Positions 34,705 to 48,152 of a stretch of DNA of 64,000 nucleotides are shown here, one piece after another. The stretch is from Rhabditophanes sp. KR3021 (Eukaryota > Nematoda > Chromadorea > Rhabditida > Alloionematidae): NCBI GenBank assembly GCA_963281155.1, contig CAUJLY010000005.1, positions 434,001-498,000 on the forward strand, given 5' to 3'. The notes under the pieces were generated by a model. It was not told where the DNA came from and searched no databases. It was given only the letters and a program-made list of their open reading frames with translations. Numbering within the stretch: the stretch's first letter is position 1; every line of letters begins with the position of its first letter. The translations under genes and the position numbers were made by a program.

Positions 34705-35867
34705 TTCACCCTTATTTAGAAAATGAGTAACTATGATATTTTTAAAATCTAATTTAAATGTGATGGCACTATTTTAAAAATACTTTTACTATCCACACAA
34801 ATAATGGTATGGCGTTGTTTCTATTAACTAAAGGTATTTAAAAAGGCCGCAAATGTATTACTTTATTTTAAATACTCCATGTAGATTATTCGAGCTTTCA
34901 AAATAAAGTCGCAGCGCATATGTCAAACGAATCAAATTTATAATGGAGTTGGTGTCAAATTTATTATGTATTTCAATGACAGTAATAAAAGAAATGCCAA
35001 CATTTGATTATTACAAAATTAAAAAAAGCCGCTAACTGGTGATGAAGACGTTGATTTGTTCTTACCTTACAACGTCGAGACTTATTCTTTGCTGGTCCAC
35101 ATCGCTTTCAAAATTGTACCTCTCTTAGTATTTCACTTTACTATGATCCAAAAGAAAACGACAAAAAACATCGATTATTGTATCTCAAAGAATGGTGTCT
35201 AGATAATAAAGAAAAAAAAGTTAGAATATGTCAAAGCACAGCCAGGTTCCTTAAACACACTAACCATTGTCTTTCATCAAGTTCAATTTTTTATTAAAGA
35301 ACATATTAAACGAATTTGTGTGTGACAACTTTATCTCGCCAAACTGCGACGTCTTGTGGTGGCAATGATTGCATTTTAGTTTGGAAATTACTTCAATTAA
35401 TGGTCAAACAGGGTGAGTTGATGAGGGTCAACAGTTTGGTGAGTTATTGTTGGAGGATGGTTTGACTGATTTAGATAAAAATGGGTCGGTGAATTGAATA
35501 ATGAAGTTGAGGAATTTAAAACTTATACGAGTTTGACTAGGAATGAATTTGTTGAATTTAGCTCGTTGTTGGCGAGAATGGCATGCTAAAAAAGCTATCA
35601 AATTGTAGAAACGTACTTGATATATGATAAATAAAATACTCTGTTTGAGAATATTTGTATCAATTAAAAATACGATAATATCTATTTTGTATAAATCTCA
35701 ATTATACTCCTCAAAAATGATGACTTTATTGAATAATTTAGTTTAAATAAAAGATTTTTAGCACGAAAAAATTACTTGATAATATAAACGATTTTAAATT
35801 ATGTTTTGTTTCAGAATAAATATTTAGTGGACGATTTGTAAAGAATATTGATGGGGAATTGTTAAAA
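34705..35867. other. Intergenic, with weak plus-strand coding traces
   Basis: Mostly AT-rich. Between about 35035 and 35215 the plus strand reads without stops (DEDVDLFLPYNVETYSLL then KNIDYCISKNGV), and another short open run lies near 35490-35590. They look like more decayed coding DNA, but I cannot tie them to a family. Confidence 0.3.
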
Positions 35868-36461
35868 TCATCCCATGGTGTTCACGTAACACAGATTTCC
35901 AGCTCCACATGTATATCCAGAAGGACAATAGTCTCCAGTTCCACAAGATGTCAAGGCTGATCCAGATCCGAGGGGGCAACAATAGTTGTTGGTGTTGCAA
36001 GCATATCCAGCTGGACAATACTTTTCAGTTGAGTTGAACAAACATGGTCCAGCTTCTTTGCCAGCACTACATCTGCAGCAATAATTTTTGGAAGAACAGA
36101 AGTAACCTTGTCCGCAAAGTTTATTAATACATCCAGCTACGGCAATTCCACCATCGCAAGCAGTGTCAAGATCAACTGTTTGTGGACAACAACATCCACG
36201 GACGCATTGAGTCGTTGGTGAATAGACGCGACATTGATATGATGTTTGGCATGATGAGTAGCAGTTGGCAGGACATCCGAATTGTCTTTTGGCACGGGTT
36301 GTATTTGTTGATTGTGTTGGCAGTTCTCCCTCATCCATAAATGCTGATTCGACTACTTCGTCTTGGTTGGCTTCTGGAGTTAGGCCAAAAACAAAGACTG
36401 CACAGGCGAGGGACCCTAAGATGAGGGCAAGTCGGAATTGGTTTTTGTTTAATGTATACAT
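35868..36461 (-). CDS. Secreted Cys-rich repeat protein (lustrin/EB-module type)
   Basis: Single-exon frame of 197 aa from the ATG at 36461; an in-frame TTG upstream at 36470 is less likely. A signal peptide (LALILGSLACAVFVFG) is followed by an acidic propeptide ending in RAKR, a furin-type site. The mature part is a chain of Cys-rich units (CPANCYSSC, CVRGCCCP, GQGYFCSSKNYCCRC, CPAGYACNTNNYCCP, CPSGYTCGAGNLC) with a spacing like nematode Lustrin/EB modules. Such proteins are secreted, often to cuticle, eggshell or pharynx; the exact role is unknown. I could not rule out an additional 5' non-coding exon. Confidence 0.8.
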   Translation of the reverse strand: MYTLNKNQFRLALILGSLACAVFVFGLTPEANQDEVVESAFMDEGELPTQSTNTTRAKRQFGCPANCYSSCQTSYQCRVYSPTTQCVRGCCCPQTVDLDTACDGGIAVAGCINKLCGQGYFCSSKNYCCRCSAGKEAGPCLFNSTEKYCPAGYACNTNNYCCPLGSGSALTSCGTGDYCPSGYTCGAGNLCYVNTMG

Positions 36462-38998
36462 CTCTAGCAATGAGAAAGCTGTAAACTGAAATGAGGCTTC
36501 AAAAGAACAATTAGTAAGGAATATCGTATTAAAATATTAAATAACCCATCAAATAACTCGAACTAAATTAATACTATGAAGTAACTCTAAATAAATGAAT
36601 ATTATTAAGTTACTCGAATAAATGAATATTACCAAGTAACTGGACCTAGACAAAAATGAACGAAAAATGTTTTTGGTAAATGTTGTGAATGTTTCTCGAG
36701 GAGAGTGTGACCAAAAGTGTTCTTCAAAATGTAGACTGGTCTGTCTGTCCCCAAACTCTTGCCCGTCCTAATCTCTTTATATTTCTTGAGAGAAGCGAAT
36801 ATAAATGTCATAGAGGAGAGGCTTTTTATTAAGTGGTCGCGTAATCTTCAACATACCAACCTCCTGATGGCGATGCACAGTGATGAGATGATGTTAGGTA
36901 AACTTCTTAACTTCGACAAAACTTGACCACGAGTCAAAAATATATTAGAGTCCTTTATAATCTTGAAAAATAAACTAATACACTCCTTTTTGTTTGTGGT
37001 CACTGGTGACAACAAGTGGAGATGAATATTTGAGCTAACAAAAGGTAATCTATTATTTTAACTTAAAATTAAGCTCAGTGGAGACTCAAGTTTGAACAGT
37101 CCGATAAATATATAAAGTAGTATTAAAAGTGTATTCTATACTAATTTGTATTAGCGGGCAAAAAAGATAAAGCTAGAGAGTCATCTTTATTCAAATCCGT
37201 ACTTATTGTCACCACCTTATAATAAGAATATACATTAATTGATGGGTAGGTAAAAATTGATGAATATGTGACAACTGTTGAATATATGGCACTTCATAAA
37301 TACATAAAATTAACACTCCAAAACAATTAAAGAGTAAATGACAAGAGTAGAAAGATGTGTTATGAGAAGGTCAAGGAATGATATGAAGAATTAGGCATCA
37401 TCTAATGGTTATTTATACCAATGTGAATGCCTACGATGCTCCTCCTTGAGGTTCCGAGTGCAAAAAAGAAGACGCCTAGACGATTTGAAGATGGGTGCGG
37501 TTGTGATTTTGTGTGTGTCTGATCTCACACACATATTATTACCATTATCCATCAGATAGACACTTATTCTAATATACGCCCAAGACCTGCTGGTCACGTA
37601 TCATCTAAACAAAGTTACAAAGTTACAACAGAGATCGAGCCCCAACTAGCAATCATACTAATACTATTACCAGTCATTTGTAGTAGTATGGTCACTATCA
37701 TCCACCTCAACTTTATTTCAAAAGAATGAATGTAATATTTGGGTTTGAAGAGTTCTAACTTCAAGACTTACTTTTTCATTGGAATATTTCATCAAACCAA
37801 AGAATATTTGACAAGTCAACAAAAAAAGGAGTTTATTTTGTATGAAAAAGTTGTTTCCAAAAATAGTGACGTTTCGTAGACAGGATACTTCTAGAAACAA
37901 GCATTTAATTTAGTTATGTCTTTATTTATATATTTAGTTATGTATTTATTTATAAGATTGGGTCTTGGAGTGGAAGTAGGAACTAGATCAATATGCTCTC
38001 CACGACAAAACAAACTGCTCTAATTTGTTGGAGTTCTTTCAACTCTTAATTGCCTATTTACATTTTGACCGCAATTTGTAACTTATTAAAACAAGTAAAC
38101 TGTGTTGATTGAAATTCTTTCTAAAGTTACACTTCAAAATTGATTATCACGCAACAGCACAACATATTCTCTTGTACCAAAGGACACCACCTTGATACAT
38201 CCCAAAAAATGTTTTTCGATACATTCTTTAAGCAAGAAACGTGAGTACTTACTGGAAAAAGGTAAGAGTTACGTGGAGGTTAAAAAAAATTACACACACC
38301 ACTTTATTTTCTTCTCAATTTATTTGATCTGGTTGTTGGGCATGAATAAAAGATGTGAGATAATAGTTGGTATAACATTTCTTATCATATTTAGTTGATT
38401 CTTTTTTAAGCTCAAATCTAGTATCTTCCACAATTAAACAGACAATCTTTCCAATTTAAAGTTCCAAAAAGCGATCATTGTATCTTCTATACAGATCACT
38501 GTATCTAAATACCTCTCCTAATCACCGAAAATGAAGCTTATTTTGATAAAAGTTGTAGGTTGGAGTAGCTTTTGTCAGGTACTAGTTTCTTCGTACTATA
38601 TACTAGTTTCAAGACTATTTGGACTGGTCTCGACAACTGTATCACTCCAAACTCTAAATATATAACAAATCAACTTAGGTTGGTATGTGGTTATTCTTTG
38701 TATACAAATAAAGAGTGGTTTTGTTTTGAAGTGAAAGAGAAAGGTAAATGATTTAGTCAAGATTAGAAGGAAAAAGAGATATTACTCACAAATTAAGTCT
38801 TTTTAAATCATATAAGTCTTTTTGTGTGTATTTTTTTTCGTATCCTACAAACTAGTTTCAAAAAGGCACATTACTAAAATACACACCTCAACAAATAAAT
38901 TGGATCCAGGGGAATATGTTCTTTTTAATTAAATGGTAACTTGATATTTCTTTTGGGTAAGTGAATATCTCTTTATTAAAAACAAATTATTTGTTTAT
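36462..38998. other. AT-rich intergenic DNA
   Basis: No supported gene. Near 36545-36650 a motif like AGTAACTC.AATAAATGAATATTA recurs two to three times as a short degenerate repeat. Confidence 0.45.
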
Positions 38999-41900
38999 CT
39001 AAAAAATAGTTGTCATATCATATTGCATGTCAAACCATAGTAACATGAATGAAAAAAGTACCAAAAACATAAACACACACAACAAATATGAGGCAATCGG
39101 CATTCCCGTTGGACCAAAGCAAAAAGTCCACACTCCACTAACTACAATTAAGCACGTGTATCCAGCAATCCATTTCATAGACACGTACCTAAAATACTCA
39201 TTCAGATGGCCACGTTTTTTATGTTTTCTAGTACGACATTCTCTATTTTTGATGGGAAATTTGACACGTTCGGGAACTTCTTCGATTGCTTTCCGAGCAC
39301 CCTTCCATGAGTTGGGTCCTACTAATCTGTAGACATATGGAACATTTGCACCCACATATAATTGCATCCAAAATTTAAAGTCTTTCCAGAGATAGGTTGA
39401 TACGGGTGGGACACATGATATCATCTCGGCTAAGGAGTCTAAGTAGGGTATCATGTCTACTTGGAGGGTGTGTTTGTTTGAGTCGAAATATCGCTTCCTC
39501 ATTAGTTTCCTGACAAAGGCGATCATTAGTGTAAGGGAATCATTTTTTACGATTATAGAAAACAAATTCGACTAAATATTTGTTTAAGGAGAAATTAATC
39601 GGAAGAGTGCGTTTCCTCAATATCTAAATTAGCTTAGTCTTTTGAAAATACATACCTACTAGGGGTTCCGATCTGACATCATCTGATCCTGATACTTATG
39701 AATTTTTATAAAATGATGTGCTCTGATCCTTATCTGATATCAGAATTAAATATCAATCACATCTGAGAACTTCCTGTTACTAATAGCATTTAAAACTTTT
39801 AAAAATTCACTCTTTGATAACACAATGTTATTTGAACAAATAACAATTCTATAAGATGATTTGACAAACATCGAAGCATCAGGCCGACCCAACGAACCAT
39901 CCTGAAATTGTAAGCCGAATCTCATATACTACTCCTACCAAAACCCCTCAATCTCCAGAGTATGTTACTTAAATGTATCTTGTTTAATTTTACTATTTTT
40001 CCTTTTTAAATAAAAGCTTTGAAATTATTTTTTTGAATATCTTTACCTAAAATAAAAAATATAATTAGATAAGATGAGTAAGGAAGGACCGACCTGTTTT
40101 CTTCGATCTCTGATATTTGTTGTTGTTTTGGTGGTAATTTCAATTTTCCTGAAAACAACTGGGCTGCGACACGGCTTTGTAATTCGGAAATGGGTTGGAG
40201 AGCTCCTATTGGTTGAACTAGGCCAATAACAGCGATGTTTGGTTGATGTGGTGGGAAGATATGCTTGTATAAGTCTATCACATGATCATTTATAGGGATG
40301 AGAGATTGTGGTTGAAGGTAAGGAAATGCGAATGTATAGCCAGTGGCCATTATGATTATATCGGCATTGAATTTGGTGCCGTTCTTTACTTTGACTTGCG
40401 TTGGTAAGATTTCTGCAACGTCTTCAGTCACAGTTATCATCCCGGAAAGTAAATGATTGGCAAGTGCGTCATTGACAGTCGGATGTTGTTGGAAGAATCT
40501 ATGATCAGGTCTCAACCCAAACATATCATGGTCCATTCGCTGCTGAAGTCTGTGTTCCATAAAGTCATTCGCAACCGTCCATGGAATTGTGGCCATAATC
40601 TTTTGGTACAATCTGGACATCAACAAAATGTCATACGGCATCCCTCCCTGAACATCAGATTAGTTATAACGTTACAAATATAATAAATTTAATGTAAAGA
40701 TCCTTTGTGCCAGGTTTGGCATAATATGACTTCAAAATTAGCTATAACATGTCTACATTTCTTAAACAAGATTTGTCATTTAATTCTTATTTTAAGGAGA
40801 CTAATGCGTGTTATTATTATTTACGATGTTCTCTATTATCTTAGACAAAGTGGATCAAGCCATTGGTGCCAGAATGTTGAATGTCCTAACTCACCAATAA
40901 CATCAACCAAAAAAGGAAGTGAAACAATGGAGGTGCGTTGTTGATCAAATCAAACATTGTCTTTGATAGTATTAAGGATGGTGCTACATTTAAGGAGGCC
41001 TTTGATAGGAAAGACGAAGTTGGGAGTGAACGGAATGTGGGGATGAAATGGTTGAGTGGCAACCTGATGATCGCTTCTGATGCTAAAGTGGCAGACAAAA
41101 CCCGGAATACAGTTGTTCAAAATGGATTTGATATTTAAATGAGTGGGCAGTTGCGGGTTTCATTAGAGCAGCTTGCTAAACTTAAGATTCAAAGGTAGTA
41201 AGACAAGGATGTCTCATCATCTTTCCGAGTACAAAATGCTTGTAGATGGTAAACGTGTGCTCACAAGAAAGGATCAAAGAAATGAGTGATATCAAGAAAG
41301 GAAATGGATTTTGTTTGAAGACAATTGCTATCAAAATGGATGTTCCTTCTAAAGAATTGTCCGAAAGCTGGAATACATTCTTACCGAGTACTTTGGTTAA
41401 CAAGTGACAAATGTAGATCATGGTAAATGTTCTTTTGAAGAAGTGTGCAGGCTTCCACCCTGATAATGCCCAACTAATTGGTGAACCTATGATTGAGAAG
41501 AAGTTTGCCCTTAAAGTTGAGGTCCCTTGTGGCTTTTAATTATATTTGTTTATCTTTTCATTTGTTTACCTGAGAACATCTATTAAAAACCCAAGATCCT
41601 CTTCTGGTGGAGATGGTTACACTTTTTGCAATTTTGCCTAATTCGACACCAATATCAAGTGCAGAGTTACCAATTCCTACAATAAATACGTCTTTGTTTT
41701 CAAAACCTTTGTAGTCTTTGTATTCCTTGGCATGGATAACCTTTCCCTCAAACGAATCGAGACCAACCATATCCTTTGGATACTTAGGTATGGAGTGATG
41801 GCCTGTACATAGCATAACAGAATCGAAAAAGTCAACTTGGCCATTAGTTAACTCAACTTTCCAATACTTTCCATTCTCTTCCTCATTTATTGATAACTAA

Positions 41901-42414
41901 AAAAGCGTAGGAATATTAAATGCGGGTAAGTAAAAAAAAGCTATTTTAGGTGCGAAAGATGCTAAATATAGAAATAGCCTCTAACTACATGGGGAGAGTT
42001 TTTATTTTTGCTTAAATTAGTATGTGCATATGCTTAAGGTTTTTCTTTTTAATAGCAACAACCACTTACGGAAACTACTCCTACACCAAATTTAATGTAC
42101 TTCAATAAGCCAAACGTTTCCCCATAATCCCGTAAATACTCTTGGACGAAGGAGTTGTGCATAAAGTTTGGGTAATATGCGGGAGGGGGAAAATCGGAGT
42201 AAGCCATGATTTCTTTGGAGGTGTTGACAATGGTGGACTTCATGACGGTGCCACAGTCGGATTCAAGTTGATTTGGGCGGTAGTTCCAGAGACCACCGAT
42301 ATCGGAGGACTTTTCGTAGCAGGTGACGAGGAGGTCGTTTTCGAGGCATGATTTTATTGCGGGAAGACCTGAAACTCCTGCGCCGATTACGCAAACGTGG
42401 ATAGATTTATTCAT
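38999..42414 (-). CDS. fmo: Flavin-containing monooxygenase (FMO)
   Basis: Four exons: 42414-42070, 41896-41570, 40647-40094 and 39509-38999; introns 42069-41897, 41569-40648 (922 bp) and 40093-39510 (584 bp); 578 aa. Motifs: FAD-binding VIGAGVSGL near residue 10, EKSSDIGGLWNY, the FMO signature FEGKVIHAKEY near residue 163, NADPH-binding FIVGIGNSALDI, and ATGYTFAFPYL. The last exon has LQVDMIPYLDSLAE and GPNSWKGAR, then two hydrophobic segments for membrane anchoring, as in animal FMOs. It oxidises N- or S-containing compounds at the ER; the substrate is unknown. A TTTATACAG just upstream of the ATG at 42414 could be a trans-splice or 5' UTR acceptor. Intron 2 contains plus-strand coding-like remnants. 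Confidence 0.9.
40700..41545 (+). other. Coding-like remnant inside FMO intron 2
   Basis: The large second intron of the FMO gene contains plus-strand protein-like runs, the longest about 41 codons before a stop near 41138 (FDSIKDGATFKEAFDRKDEV, MKWLSGNLMIASDAKV), followed by runs such as SEYKMLVDGKRVLTRKDQ broken by stops. Base composition is less AT-rich than in the other introns. Probably an old insertion in antisense orientation to the host gene; family not recognised. Confidence 0.35.
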
Positions 42415-43005
42415 AGCAGTTAATATTGCCTGTATAAAGTAAATAAACGATATTAAGATGCGTTTTCGAAACTGAATCGTTGATTGTGTCGTCACTTTTG
42501 CCTATCAATCGAGTGACCTATATTTGGTAAGTAACAAATCAATTCCTGATCACCTCGAAGTATAGGGGTCACACCATTATTTGATTTGCACGTATTAATG
42601 GATATCTCTTTGGATTAAATAATTTATTAAAAGCAAAACAACATTTAATTAAATATTCATTCTAAAAGGACAAACAAAGTGTTCTTCATCAAATTTGTCT
42701 CATCAACTTTACTTCTCTTTATGTACATTATTATTTATATATCTTTTAATTTCAACTATAAAATAAATTCTAATAAACTTGATTCGCAAAAACAAACAAC
42801 CACAAAAGAAAGATCGTATCATAAATGTGTGTCTTAATCTTGGAAGATTAATTTGGATTGGTTTTTATTTTCAATATAAAATGTTTGTTATCATATAGAT
42901 GAGGATTTGGTGGTTGTTGTCAGAGGATAATAGAAAATTACAATCTTCGAGGATTGTATTTAATTTTAAAAGCACCGGTGTTTTTGTATGTTTTAAATCA
43001 GAAGA
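42415..43005. other. FMO 5' flank, AT-rich
   Basis: No gene seen; probably the FMO promoter and the 3' flank of the next locus. Confidence 0.4.
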
Positions 43006-44258
43006 TTAATAGAAGGATTCATCTGCAACATAATATAATGGCAAGATTGGTCCGTCATCTATTAGTCTGATTAGTGAGATGGTTGTATGGTATTTGGATT
43101 TGTTGTCGGGATACAAAGCTACCATGTTGTGTTTAGTCAGGTGCGAAGGCGACAAGTCGAATACTTCCATTTTGATGTTGACTGTATCTGCAAATAAGGC
43201 CAAGTCAAATGGGTCCATGATGGAATTGAATGAGTTCACTTTAGTCATGATTTGTTTGGGATGTCGTAAGCTAAACAGGTGGGGATAAAAGTCTCGGGGA
43301 GTTGGATAGGACGTTGTTTCGAATGATGTTGAGTGGATGTTGATGGATTTAAGAACCATAAGTAACTTCGCACCTTCTACAGCCTCTTCTGACACTTTGA
43401 TAGGAGCTAATCCAGACACGTCATGCTGCTAAAAATAAATGTATTAAAATTGATTAGATATATCGGAGTTTGAGTGCATTAAGTTGGATAAGTTTATTAC
43501 ATTTATTAAATTAATCAAATTGCTTAACTTTATTAAAAGTGCTTAAGTCCATTAAAAGCGCTTAAGTTTCTTAAAATTGTTTAAGTTTCTTAAAACTACT
43601 TAGATCTATTAAAGCAAGCGATATTTTAAAAATAACTCAGTATTATCACAATCTCCTAACTACGCTTGTAGGATACAAAAAACATCTTCGATTAATTAAC
43701 ATCTAATACTTTTGGATACAAAAAAGATCCTTGATTAGCGTTAAAGTATCCCTCCAAATAACGGCAATCTTCTATTAACATGTTAGTATCACTTTCCAAA
43801 TCACAAATTCCCTTTTTTATTTCCCAAATCACAAAATATGCCGGATATAAGTGGCCTAATCCTTGGAAAACAAATTTGTGCCACTTCTTAAACGACCAAC
43901 CAAACATTTTAAAAATCTTTGACCGTTTTTTGGAATTAAATTATAGGCTACCAAAATCAAATTTGCCCCAATTCAATTATCTCAAAAATAAAACAGTTTT
44001 TTTGTAAGAAAGGTACTTGAGATGGCGTCTTTACACTAGAACGGAACTTTTACCCAAATTTAACGAGATCTTTACGTCATCGATGCCAATATGATTATTT
44101 ACGAATTCGGTCACACTTTTTGCAGTAATAATCTCTATACGAAGTACACATGACTTAAGAAGGATAACCTTTAATGTTCTCATTTCAGGTAATTCAATCT
44201 TATTAGCAGGAAATTTATAAATTCGACATACGTAACATCCTTCCTTTTCAAGTAACAA
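43006..44258 (-). pseudogene. Fragmentary locus, possibly OTU-protease-like, unsure
   Basis: Three minus-strand runs of 60-140 codons occur in order: 44258-44031, 43907-43692 and 43440-43006. The last has a plausible splice acceptor (ATTTTTAG before CAGCATGACG). Its C-terminal part, DPFDLALFADTVNIKMEV followed by HTTISLIRLIDDG, resembles the end of an OTU cysteine protease, but the expected HYN near the end reads ILPLYYV. The first run continues upstream through one stop. A TTTATTAAAAG repeat lies between exons 2 and 3. It could be a real multi-exon gene with introns I cannot place, or a decayed one. Confidence 0.3.
43480..43620. repeat. Degenerate ~19-20 bp tandem repeat
   Basis: About six units of the form TTTATTAAAAGTGCTTAAG with variation (TTTCTTAAAATTGTTTAAG and similar). 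Low complexity; no coding use. Confidence 0.75.
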
Positions 44259-45383
44259 AATTTAATAAGAGTCCTCGTCAGGAGATGGTACATATGTTCC
44301 GATCTTTTAAGGCTTATCATTGCAAAAAGAACCACGATACCTTGTCAGATGGAATGAATGTGTCGTGTACATATACTTTGTATGCGCTAAATCCGGTTTA
44401 ATTTTGGACAAAAAAAGTCAGGTATATACTACGATTTTGATGGATGGTAGATAGTGAGTTTGGTTTATTGAATGGCGTCATAACTTCTTTTACCAAAAAA
44501 TGACTGAGCCATAAGTAGTGGGGAGAGATTGATGGAGGATATGGTCTATTTTTGTTGGTTATTTGTTTGTATCATAAGATATATTGTGGCATGAACAAAT
44601 AAATAAAGTGACCGATTTGTGGGCTTACTTAATTGTGAATCTAGGAAATGGTGCTGAAGAATGAGGCTTTAGTAATCATCAAATCTTGTCTGAGATACTT
44701 CATGCCAACGCAATTTAATTTGGGCCACTAGCCATCATTATTTTTACTACCATCAAACACGTCACCCCTATGCCTTCAGAAGACTTACTACACTTATTAA
44801 GACTGTGGGCCCATATACCAATCATCCCACAGATTTCTTATGGTCTGGCCATGACTGGTTATCTTGAGAAAAGTAAACGGATAAAAATTTTAATAGTTTC
44901 CATTCACGTCAGTTTATTACACATCCTTAAACGATTTACGTAGATAGTCTGTCTATATCGGATGATGGGGCCTTCTCTTTGTTGTTATCTAATTGGTTAA
45001 TGCATTTCATCATCATCTATTTTTGGTTATCACTTATGTCGTTCTTTTCATCCACACTTTTCCTACTTTCAAAAAGTGATTTTTATCTCCTGAAACAAGA
45101 CACACATTTTTTGAGTCTATCTCAACACAATGACTTTGCACTTACATGAATACATTCATTTCGTCAATTTGTTTTAAAAATAATTCATCAACTATGTCAT
45201 ACACATTATCCTTCTCATCAATTAGTCAACAACTAGGAAGCTTATCTATTTTTAGGTGTGCCTATCTTTTTTTAATAACTCCAACAATTAATACAATGCA
45301 TATTGACATCAAATGAAGGTATTGTAGATGAAGTTTCATACATTTTTGATGACTCAACGACCCTTTGTTGGGCAAGAAATATT
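44259..45383. other. Intergenic DNA up to the MULE insertion
   Basis: No gene seen. The 8 bp GAAATATT at 45376-45383 is the left copy of the target duplication of the adjoining transposon. Confidence 0.5.
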
Positions 45384-45568
45384 GAGTAACATATCATTCG
45401 CCTCCCAGGCAAATGATTATACTATAGTATAACTATTAGCCCCCAGGCGAATGATAATGCTATAGTATAATCATTCGCCCTATTTTTATTTTATAAGGCT
45501 AATGATTATACTATAGCATAATCATTTGCCTGGGCAGGCTAATGGTAACTAAAGTAACCATTCGCCCT
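45384..45568. repeat. Left terminal array of imperfect palindromes
   Basis: Several ~34-bp near-palindromes such as GGCGAATGATAATGCTATAG followed by its near-complement ending TCATTCGCC, joined by GCCTCCCAGGC or GCCTGGGCAGGC spacers. Confidence 0.88.
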
Positions 45569-45760
45569 ATAAATAATTTTTATGGTCTATATTTAAGTGA
45601 AATATAATTGCTTTAAACAAATTCCTAATCGTTTTGACAATTTAACCCTCATTCAATGAAATTTAATTAACGGTTTATAAAAAATGAACATAAAAAATAT
45701 TTTTAAACTATCAGAAATTCAAAAGAAACAGATGTACTGATTAACCCTACTAACATAGAA

Positions 45761-48152
45761 CTAATTTCGCCTACTTCTAAGAACTCGTGCATTTAAAGAA
45801 GGCTTAAAGACAACCTTTTCCACAATACTTTCAACTTCTGATTCCTCCTGTTTAAGGGTATCATTTTCTTTTTCATCTTCACTATTTCTTTCTTCGTCAT
45901 CTTGGAGCTCGCTTACATATTTTTGAAAATTTTCAGGAATTAAATATTCACTGATTGTATTTAAGTATGTGTTTACATTGAGAAAGTTGTTATCACTAAA
46001 TTCTTTTTGTAATAAAGCAATTTTTTCCTCTCTATCCTTTGACTTTTTAACTTGCTTGGAAATGGCAAATTCAGGTGAGTGTTTAAATTTATTCAATTTG
46101 TAAATTGTAAGCCGGACATCCTCATTTGCAGCTTTCAATAAATTCAGACATTTCAAGTAAGTACCATGGTGTGTAGCTAATGGATTAGTTTTAAGCCATC
46201 TATTGAATGATTCACATGAGTTAGTGCTTTTAACACGTTGTTGAAACTTGCATAATTTGGTTGCATGCTTTTCATTCTTAAACCAATTTTTATCAACATA
46301 GTTGATCCATTTGGTTAGCTGGTTTATTTCAAAAGGAGTAAAATCTTCATTGGCTGTCATAATCATCTTATTTTTAATGATAGTCCATTGTTGAATCATT
46401 TGCCCGACTGGCACGTGGGGGAGAGCAATAACCATACGAAACTTCTTATAAAAATCTGCAGACACGAGACTTCTATCGTCATTTCCATTAAAAGATGTTA
46501 ACAAATGCTTAAGCCCAAGCTGATTCAATTTTTTTACCAAATTTTGGGCGTAGTGGAAATAGCAGTGTTTATGTAAAGTAGGATAATGTTTTTCAATAAT
46601 TTTTATTGCAGCAGGTTCTTTATCAGTCATAAATACCTCTGGAAGTTCTTCACTAATTCCGAAACGTTGTAAGCACTTTTTAATTTCATTAAAAACGAAA
46701 TCATAATCTTCGGTCTTACGGTGCTTCATCAAAGCATAAAATGCTGGTATAAATGTATTTCTCATTTCCCCTTCTTTATTTTCAATAATTTGAAACATAA
46801 CGACGTAGAGTTGGGTGTATTTGTCAGGGGCCACAAAGAAAGTTCCATCAGCAAGTCTTAATTTTGATTTGGCATACAATTCGAGTACATCTCTTGAACC
46901 AAAAATAACAATTGAATCCCCATCTTTTCCAACAACACGGAATGACATAGGTAACTGCTTATCATCTAAATAACCACATTCGTAAACTTCCTCGGCGTAA
47001 TCATTATTTTCATTTTTTTTTCGTTTGATCTAGATGAAGCAACTCTAAGATACCTTCCCTTATCTTTATACTGTCCTAACTTTATCTTCGAATCTGCTGT
47101 ACCGAGTTCAAGCCCATTGCATATGGTATCGACATTTTTAATCCCAATGGCATGTGCTATACGAGGCTTAATGAGGGGATTTGTGGCGTCACGGCAAACA
47201 CGCTTGTATTCATTATCGCCTATTTTTTCTTTGAATGTTATTGGCAAGCAACCATCAAAATGAACACCTTCTTGGCGAACCAAATTATATCCTTTCATCT
47301 TTAATAGTGGAATATTCGATTCGGGTTGCTTCTTCTTTTTACAAATTGAGCGACACTCTTTGCAGTACATAGTGGTTGTTGTTGTTGCATCTGGAGACAA
47401 TTCAGTTCCTCTTCTAAAATAATTTGTATAAATTTAGTGAATATACGAAAATTTGTATATTGTATATTTAGTATTTGAATATTATTTATGTATAATTTGC
47501 TTGAATTATTGTATTTATAATATGTGCTATTTTATTATTATATCATTTTATCTAGGATCCTCATTTGTACCACTTTGCCTATTTTAAATCTACTTCATTT
47601 TAGTTTAGCTCCTTTCAGCTCTCATCCCAAAATCGTAAGTAGTGTATATATTATTATTGGCATTAGATGACCACGATTTTTTTGTAGATTAATAAAGATC
47701 CTTTTGAATCCTGTTGTGTAACCCCTACTAGAAGCTTATTCAGGCTTTGAAACCAGTCAATTTTACTTTTTACTATTTATAGGCAGATAAAAAACATACT
47801 TCTTGGTAAACACATATCCCAATGGGTTAGCATAATTCGTTTGATCAGGAACGTATAAGAAAACATCCTTACAAAACTTTTCAGTTTTCATTCCAACTAT
47901 AAATTGAGACTTAAATTGGACCTCCGAGTCAACATTTTTATAAGCTTCTTGTGCAAATAAAAGAAATTCCTCCTTTGTTCTTGTTAAAGGAACTGATGCA
48001 GGAACAGTTGGTAAAGAATGGTGAGATGGAATGTTTTGACTTAAAATATTGCTTGAGCTTGGCTGTGGAAGAAGTGTCTCTCGAACTTGCTCCAACAATG
48101 AAGGATTATTCCAAAGAGCTTCTAATATTTGACTGTCGGTAAAAGATGACAT
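45761..48152 (-). pseudogene. MULE transposase, one frameshift
   Basis: Exon 1 is 48152-47800 (ATG giving MSSFTDSQILEALW); intron 47411-47799; the second exon runs from 47410 to the TAG at 45761. Its first part has a CKECRSICKK cysteine motif. The catalytic part (46948-45761) shows the MULE DDE pattern: LADGTFFVAP, EVFMTDKEPAAIKII, the HCYFHYAQNLVKKL motif and STNSCESFNRWLK. The C-terminus is acidic. The frame breaks at a run of nine A (47013-47021) between the two halves. A one-base length error there, real or from sequencing, is the only lesion found. Confidence 0.85.
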
